A DNA stretch of 34,323 nt, taken from the NCBI GenBank assembly GCA_028751095.1, contig JAQZCZ010000011.1:1-34323 (forward strand). Reading direction: 5' to 3'. The translations under genes and the position numbers were made by a program. The notes under the pieces are model-generated. The model was not told the origin of the DNA and ran no database searches. It worked only from the letters and a program-made list of their open reading frames with translations. Of this stretch, positions 30,350 to 34,323 are shown one piece after another. Within the stretch, counting starts at the first letter, position 1, and each line of letters opens with the position of its first letter. This stretch comes from Euryarchaeota archaeon Ods01. Lineage in GTDB: Archaea > Halobacteriota > Halobacteria > Halobacteriales > Halorutilaceae.

Positions 30350-32641
30350 CTATTCTCTCTGGTCGCGGGCGTGGTTGAGCATGAGGCGCTGTTCGACACG
30401 TGCGACTCGGCGGCGTACGTCGCTTACGGCGTCGATGTTCGCCGAGATGCTCGTAATTCCTTCCTCGACGAGGAACTCGACCATCTCGGGGTTGCTTCCC
30501 GCCTGACCGCAGATGCTCGTCCTTACGCCGCGCTCGTTACACGTCCCGATGACGCGTGACATCAGCTTCAGGACTGCGGGGTGCGTCTCGTCGTAGATGT
30601 CGGAGACGTGTTCGTTGTTCCTGTCGGCGGCGAGCGTGTACTGCGTCAGGTCGTTGGTACCGAAGCTCACGAAGTCGACGCCTTCCTCGACGATATCCTC
30701 GACGACGAGGGCGCTCGACGGCGTCTCTATCATAGCACCCCACGTTATTACGTCGGTGTCGAGACCGGCGCGTTCCATGAGACGGCGCGCCTCGGCGGCT
30801 TCGTCGGCGTCGTTTACGAGCGGCAGCATAATCTCAACGTTGTCGTAGCCAAGGTCGTACAGCTTCCTGAAGGCACGTAGTTCGAGTTCGAATATGTCGG
30901 GTTCGTCGAGGGCGCGCCGTATACCGCGGAAGCCGAGCATCGGGTTGTGTTCGACAGGCTCGTCCTCGCCGCCTTCGAGGTTTCGGTACTCGTCGGTCGG
31001 CGCGTCGAGCGTCCGGACGCGGACGGGTCGGGGATAGAACGCCTCGGCAACCTCCTGTACGCCCTCAACTATCTGGTCGATATAGGCGCGCTCGCCGTGG
31101 TCCCCGACGTACTTCGCGGGCGTCTTACCGAGGTCGAGGACCATATGTTCCATGCGCAGGAGACCGACACCGTCCGCCCCTGTTTCCGACGCACGTTTGG
31201 CGGCGCTCGGTATCGAGACGTTGACCTTAACGTCGGTCGCCGTCACGGGCTGGTGTTCGACGGTCTGCGTCGCCGCGGTTTCCGGTCCTTCGGCGTGTTC
31301 TTCGTCGGTCTCCTTCCGGGCTCCGTGTGTCACCTTGCCCTTGTCGCCGTCAACGGTGACGTAGTCGCCGTCGTCGAGGACCTTCGTCGCGTTTCCGGTG
31401 CCGACGACGGCGACCTTGCCGAGTTCGCGCGAGACGATGGCGGCGTGGCTTGTCAGACCGCCTTCGTCGGTCACTATTGCGGCGGACCGTTTCATCGCGG
31501 GAACCATGTCAGGCATCGTCTGCTCGGTGACGAGAACGTCGCCCTCTTCGATACGGTCGATTTCGTCGAGCTTACGGACGATACGTACCGTGCCGCTTTC
31601 CTTGCCTGGCGACGCGCCGAGTCCTTCGAGAATACCCTCGCCGTCGGGCGACTCTTCCACCTCGGCACCCTCGTCTTCGGTTTCGCCGTCCTCCTGTATC
31701 GTCGTGATGGGACGCGACTGGAGGACGTAGAACTCGCCGTCCTCTATCGCCCACTCTATGTCCTGTGGAGCGCCATAGTGTTCTTCGAGGCGTTCGGCGG
31801 CTTCGGAAACCTCACGCACCTCGTCTTCTGAGAGAACCTGTTCGTCGCGGCGGTCGTCGGGGACCTCCTTCTCGACGGTCTCTCCCGTAGCGGCGTCCTT
31901 GACGTGCATGACGTTCTTCGACGCCACCTTAGTGTCGACGACCTCACGCGTCTCGCGGTCAAAGACGTAGTTGTCGGGCGTAACGTCGCCGCCGACAACC
32001 GACTCGCCGAGTCCCCACGCCGCCTCGACAGTAACGCGTTCCTCGCCCGTCGAAGGGTCCGACGAGAACGCCACGCCGCTCTTGTCGGCGTCTATCATGC
32101 GCTGAACGACGACCGCGATGTTGACATCTTCGTGTGAGAAGCCTTTCTCGACCCGGTAGTAGATTGCACGCTCGGTGAATAGGGACGCCCAGCAGTCCTT
32201 GACACGTTCGACGAGGTCGTCCGCGCCACTGACGTTGAGGTAGGTGTCCTGCTGTCCCGCGAAAGAGGCGTCAGGGAGGTCCTCGGCGGTTGCCGACGAA
32301 CGGACCGCGACGAATACGTCGTCACCGAGTTCTTCGTATGCCGCGGTTATCTCGTCCCGCATGTCGTCAGGCATACCGGCGTTCTTGACGAGTTCGACGG
32401 CACGGTTGTGCGCCTGCTTGAGCTGTTCGGAGTCCTCTACGTCGACATCGAGCGCCTCCTCCAAGTCGTCCTCTATACCGGTGTCCTGCAAGAGACGGCG
32501 GTACGTCTGTGCCGTGACGATGAAGCCGCCTGGGACCGGAAAGTCGTTGTTAGCCATCTCTCCAAGCGACGCACCCTTTCCTCCCACCGAATCTACGTCG
32601 TCCTTGTCCACCTCGTCGAACCACAGGACTGATTCTGTCAT
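30350..32641 (-). CDS. ppsA: Phosphoenolpyruvate synthase
   Basis: A 763-residue enzyme converting pyruvate, ATP and water to phosphoenolpyruvate, AMP and phosphate for gluconeogenesis. Order: ATP-grasp domain starting WFDEVDKDDVDSVGGKGASLGEM, with AVRSSATAEDLPDASFAGQQDTYLN; the swivelling phosphohistidine domain with the catalytic His in GGLTSHAAIVSRELG; and the PEP-binding barrel with RTLDAPTDEYRNLEGG, ENPMLGFRG-like HNPMLGFRGIRR, SFGTNDLTQYTLAADRNN and the catalytic Cys in SICGQAGSN. Length is standard. An acidic insertion of about 40 residues, DGETEDEGAEVEESPDGEG, lies between the first two domains as in other halophiles. Confidence 0.96.
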   Translation of the reverse strand: MTESVLWFDEVDKDDVDSVGGKGASLGEMANNDFPVPGGFIVTAQTYRRLLQDTGIEDDLEEALDVDVEDSEQLKQAHNRAVELVKNAGMPDDMRDEITAAYEELGDDVFVAVRSSATAEDLPDASFAGQQDTYLNVSGADDLVERVKDCWASLFTERAIYYRVEKGFSHEDVNIAVVVQRMIDADKSGVAFSSDPSTGEERVTVEAAWGLGESVVGGDVTPDNYVFDRETREVVDTKVASKNVMHVKDAATGETVEKEVPDDRRDEQVLSEDEVREVSEAAERLEEHYGAPQDIEWAIEDGEFYVLQSRPITTIQEDGETEDEGAEVEESPDGEGILEGLGASPGKESGTVRIVRKLDEIDRIEEGDVLVTEQTMPDMVPAMKRSAAIVTDEGGLTSHAAIVSRELGKVAVVGTGNATKVLDDGDYVTVDGDKGKVTHGARKETDEEHAEGPETAATQTVEHQPVTATDVKVNVSIPSAAKRASETGADGVGLLRMEHMVLDLGKTPAKYVGDHGERAYIDQIVEGVQEVAEAFYPRPVRVRTLDAPTDEYRNLEGGEDEPVEHNPMLGFRGIRRALDEPDIFELELRAFRKLYDLGYDNVEIMLPLVNDADEAAEARRLMERAGLDTDVITWGAMIETPSSALVVEDIVEEGVDFVSFGTNDLTQYTLAADRNNEHVSDIYDETHPAVLKLMSRVIGTCNERGVRTSICGQAGSNPEMVEFLVEEGITSISANIDAVSDVRRRVARVEQRLMLNHARDQRE

Positions 32642-32681
32642 CTCGGTTTAACAAATCCTTAGCCGAAACATAACGGTTTCG

Positions 32682-33446
32682 TTAGAGCAGGTGTCTGAGG
32701 TCGGCGAGCGTCTCGACCACCTCATCCGGCTCGTGTGCGGAGCCATCTACGTCTTCCTCTCCGGTGACGCCCGAACGTACGAGAGCCGTCTTAGCCCCGA
32801 CTTTCTCGCCGAGCGCCACGTCCGTGTTGAGCCTGTCGCCGACAAAAAGGGTGTCGTCGGGCGACGTTTCGAGGGCGTCGAGGGCGGCAGTTGCGGCGAC
32901 CGAGGATGGCTTTCCGACCGTCTTCGCCTCGCGTCCGACAGCCGACTCGACCGCGCTCGTTACCGCGCCGGTTCCCGGAATGTCGCCGTCGCCTGTCGGG
33001 ACGATGGCATCGGGGTCGGTAGATAAGAAAACGTCGGCGTTCCGTGCCGCTTCGACGGCATCGCGGATATCGCCGTATCCCAAGCCGCGGTCGAGTGAGA
33101 CGACCGCGACAGTCGCTCTCTCAGGCTCTTCGACGACCTCAACGCACTCGGCGACGGACTCGACGAGCGCCGACTCGCCGAGAACGTAGACGCGGGCGTC
33201 GGGGTACTCGTCGCCCACGTGCCGCGCCGTCAGGGACGCGGAGGAGAGAACTGTAGCTTCGCCAACATCGACGCCCGCGGACCGGAGACGTTCGGCGAGG
33301 TCTTCGTTCGTCACAGTCGGGTTGTTGGACAAGAAGACGAGACGGACGCCCGCATCGCGTAGAGTCTCTATTCCCTCCCGTGCCCCTTCGACTGCGCGTT
33401 CGCCGCGCAGAACGGTGCCGTCAACGTCTACCACAGCGCCTTTCAT
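32682..33446 (-). CDS. HAD-IIA family phosphatase (NagD-like)
   Basis: A 254-residue HAD hydrolase. The first motif has Asp7 and Asp9 in VVDVDGTV. FLSNNPT is motif two, and a cap domain of class IIA with STDPDAIVPTGDGDIPGTGAVTSAV follows. GKPSSVAATAALDAL has the motif III lysine, and VGDRLNTDVALGEKVGAKTALV is motif IV. It hydrolyses small phosphate esters; haloarchaeal relatives are annotated as 4-nitrophenylphosphatase or arabinose-operon proteins, which says little about true substrates. The ATG at 33446 is chosen over GTG at 33464, as it leaves the usual short lead before motif I. It is divergent from metG. Confidence 0.9.
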   Translation of the reverse strand: MKGAVVDVDGTVLRGERAVEGAREGIETLRDAGVRLVFLSNNPTVTNEDLAERLRSAGVDVGEATVLSSASLTARHVGDEYPDARVYVLGESALVESVAECVEVVEEPERATVAVVSLDRGLGYGDIRDAVEAARNADVFLSTDPDAIVPTGDGDIPGTGAVTSAVESAVGREAKTVGKPSSVAATAALDALETSPDDTLFVGDRLNTDVALGEKVGAKTALVRSGVTGEEDVDGSAHEPDEVVETLADLRHLL

Positions 33447-33494
33447 GGGTTCCGTACGCTCCACGCGCCCATGTCTCTGTCGAACCTTCGGCGG

Positions 33495-33503
33495 ATTTTT
33501 TAC
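33495..33503 (+). promoter_or_regulatory. TATA-like box of metG
   Basis: ATTTTTTAC lies 24-32 bases before the metG ATG at 33527. Transcription would start at or near the initiation codon. Confidence 0.4.
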
Positions 33504-33526
33504 GTTTCCCCGCGCAACTCAGAACG

Positions 33527-34323
33527 ATGACCGACGACTCTGACACAGCAACTCTCGTGACGTGCGCGCTCCCGTACGCCAACGGAAAGGCGCATCTCGG
33601 ACATATGCGGACATACATCCCGGGCGACGCCTATACACGCGCCCTACGGAAGCAGGGACGCGAAGCCACCTTCGTCTGCGGAAGCGATATGCACGGAACG
33701 CCTATCGTGGTCAACGCCGAGGAACAGGGACGAGAACCCGAGGACCTCGCCCTCGAATACCACGACTACTTCGAACGTACCTTCCCGCGTATCGATGTCG
33801 AGTTCGACAACTACGGACATACGCATCAAGAGTCGAACTTCCGGCGCACGCAACAGATAGTCCGCGCTCTGGAGGAGAACGGGCATATCTACGAGGACAC
33901 GATGAAGGTCGCCTACGACCCCGAGGCGGACAGGACTCTCCCTGACCGGTACGTCGAGGGTACGTGCCCGTACTGCGACGCCGAGGACGCGCGCGGCGAC
34001 GAATGTGACGAATGCGGACGGCATCTCGAACCCGGCGAAATCGAAAATCCTGTCTCGAAAATAACCGGCGCGCCCGCCGAGTACGTCGAGCAGGAACACA
34101 GGTTCTTCGCGCTCTCGGAGTTCCGTGACTTCCTAAGCGACTTCGTGGAAGACCTTGAAGGCACGTCGAACGCACAGAACCAGCCTAAGGGATGGATAGA
34201 GGAAGGACTGCAGGACTGGTGTATCACGCGTGACCTCGACTGGGGCGTTCCTTACCCCGGTGATGAAGAACTCGTCCTCTACGTCTGGGTTGACGCACCT
34301 ATCGAGTATATCTCCTCGACCGA
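33527..34323 (+). CDS. metG: Methionyl-tRNA synthetase, 5' part (runs off the window)
   Basis: The first 265 residues of a class I synthetase that charges tRNA-Met. The HIGH-type motif is HLGH at 23-26 in ALPYANGKAHLGHMRTYIPGD. FVCGSDMHGTP follows, then a connective peptide with four cysteines (CPYC and CDEC) forming a zinc knuckle. VSKITGAPAEYVEQEHRFFALSEF and CITRDLDWGVPYPGDEELVLYVWVDAPIEY are family segments. The KMSKS motif and the anticodon-binding domain lie beyond the window edge. The reading frame is open to the last base. Confidence 0.95.
   Translation, partial: MTDDSDTATLVTCALPYANGKAHLGHMRTYIPGDAYTRALRKQGREATFVCGSDMHGTPIVVNAEEQGREPEDLALEYHDYFERTFPRIDVEFDNYGHTHQESNFRRTQQIVRALEENGHIYEDTMKVAYDPEADRTLPDRYVEGTCPYCDAEDARGDECDECGRHLEPGEIENPVSKITGAPAEYVEQEHRFFALSEFRDFLSDFVEDLEGTSNAQNQPKGWIEEGLQDWCITRDLDWGVPYPGDEELVLYVWVDAPIEYISST

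Noticed and set aside
30947-31831. 294-residue plus-strand open frame inside ppsA
   Set aside because: Antisense shadow of a fully conserved enzyme.
1-34323. CRISPR array or insertion sequence
   Set aside because: No regularly spaced direct repeats and no transposase motif (DDE or IS200-type) were seen in any frame.
1-34323. CTAG avoidance as the main compositional signal
   Set aside because: CTAG is rare but clearly present in the chromosomal part (for example near 8123, 14541, 20974 and 22610), so it does not match the complete absence seen for GATC.

Overview
The window looks like chromosomal DNA of a halophilic archaeon (class Halobacteria). The proteins are strongly acidic. Several families are typical of that group: a PGF-CTERM-anchored solute-binding protein, UPF0058, UPF0146 and UPF0201 proteins, archaemetzincin, an F420-NADPH oxidoreductase and an ATP-dependent DNA ligase. 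Many genes have TATA-like boxes about 25-30 nt before the start codon, as expected for leaderless transcripts. I cannot name a genus. Two compositional traits stand out: ATA is a common isoleucine codon, and the tetranucleotide GATC appears to be absent from position 3082 to the end.

Region 1 (1-3081) is an accessory element. It carries a winged-helix protein, a zinc-ribbon protein, a J-domain protein of provirus type and a tyrosine integrase, all close to the 3' end of a tRNA-Glu(UUC) gene (3082-3156, minus). This layout fits integration into the tRNA. The element contains five GATC sites while the adjoining 31 kb has none that I could find. A tRNA-like sequence lies between the J-domain and integrase genes.

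Region 2 (3252-12067) is mostly acyl-CoA and redox metabolism: F420-dependent NADP reductase, an R2-like ligand-binding oxidase with both cross-link residues, a crotonase, a beta-keto acid cleavage enzyme, a small winged-helix protein, a 2,4-dienoyl-CoA-reductase-like SDR and a small membrane protein. Facing them is an acyl-CoA carboxylase carboxyltransferase subunit with an unusual N-terminal extension. Two tiny membrane proteins follow (one apparently frameshifted), then an aldo/keto reductase overlapping an arginase.

Region 3 (12064-19873) is nitrogen assimilation: the large glutamate synthase, a DUF2391-like membrane protein, a 46-residue zinc-finger protein, glutamate dehydrogenase and a divergent winged-helix regulator. 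GGTGT-based inverted repeats lie just upstream of the TATA boxes of both gltB and gdhA.

Region 4 (19864-24333) has a CopD-like membrane protein and a cobalamin/siderophore-type ABC importer: ATPase and permease on the minus strand, binding protein divergent on the plus strand.

Region 5 (24373-34323) is housekeeping: an SDR, an alpha/beta hydrolase, DNA ligase, UPF0201, UPF0146, archaemetzincin, a RimI-type acetyltransferase, UPF0058, a bacterial-type aspartate 1-decarboxylase (unusual in archaea), phosphoenolpyruvate synthase, a HAD-IIA phosphatase and the start of methionyl-tRNA synthetase, which runs off the window. No gap between genes exceeds 300 bases. The 164 bases before the first gene hold one clear hairpin and nothing else I recognise.
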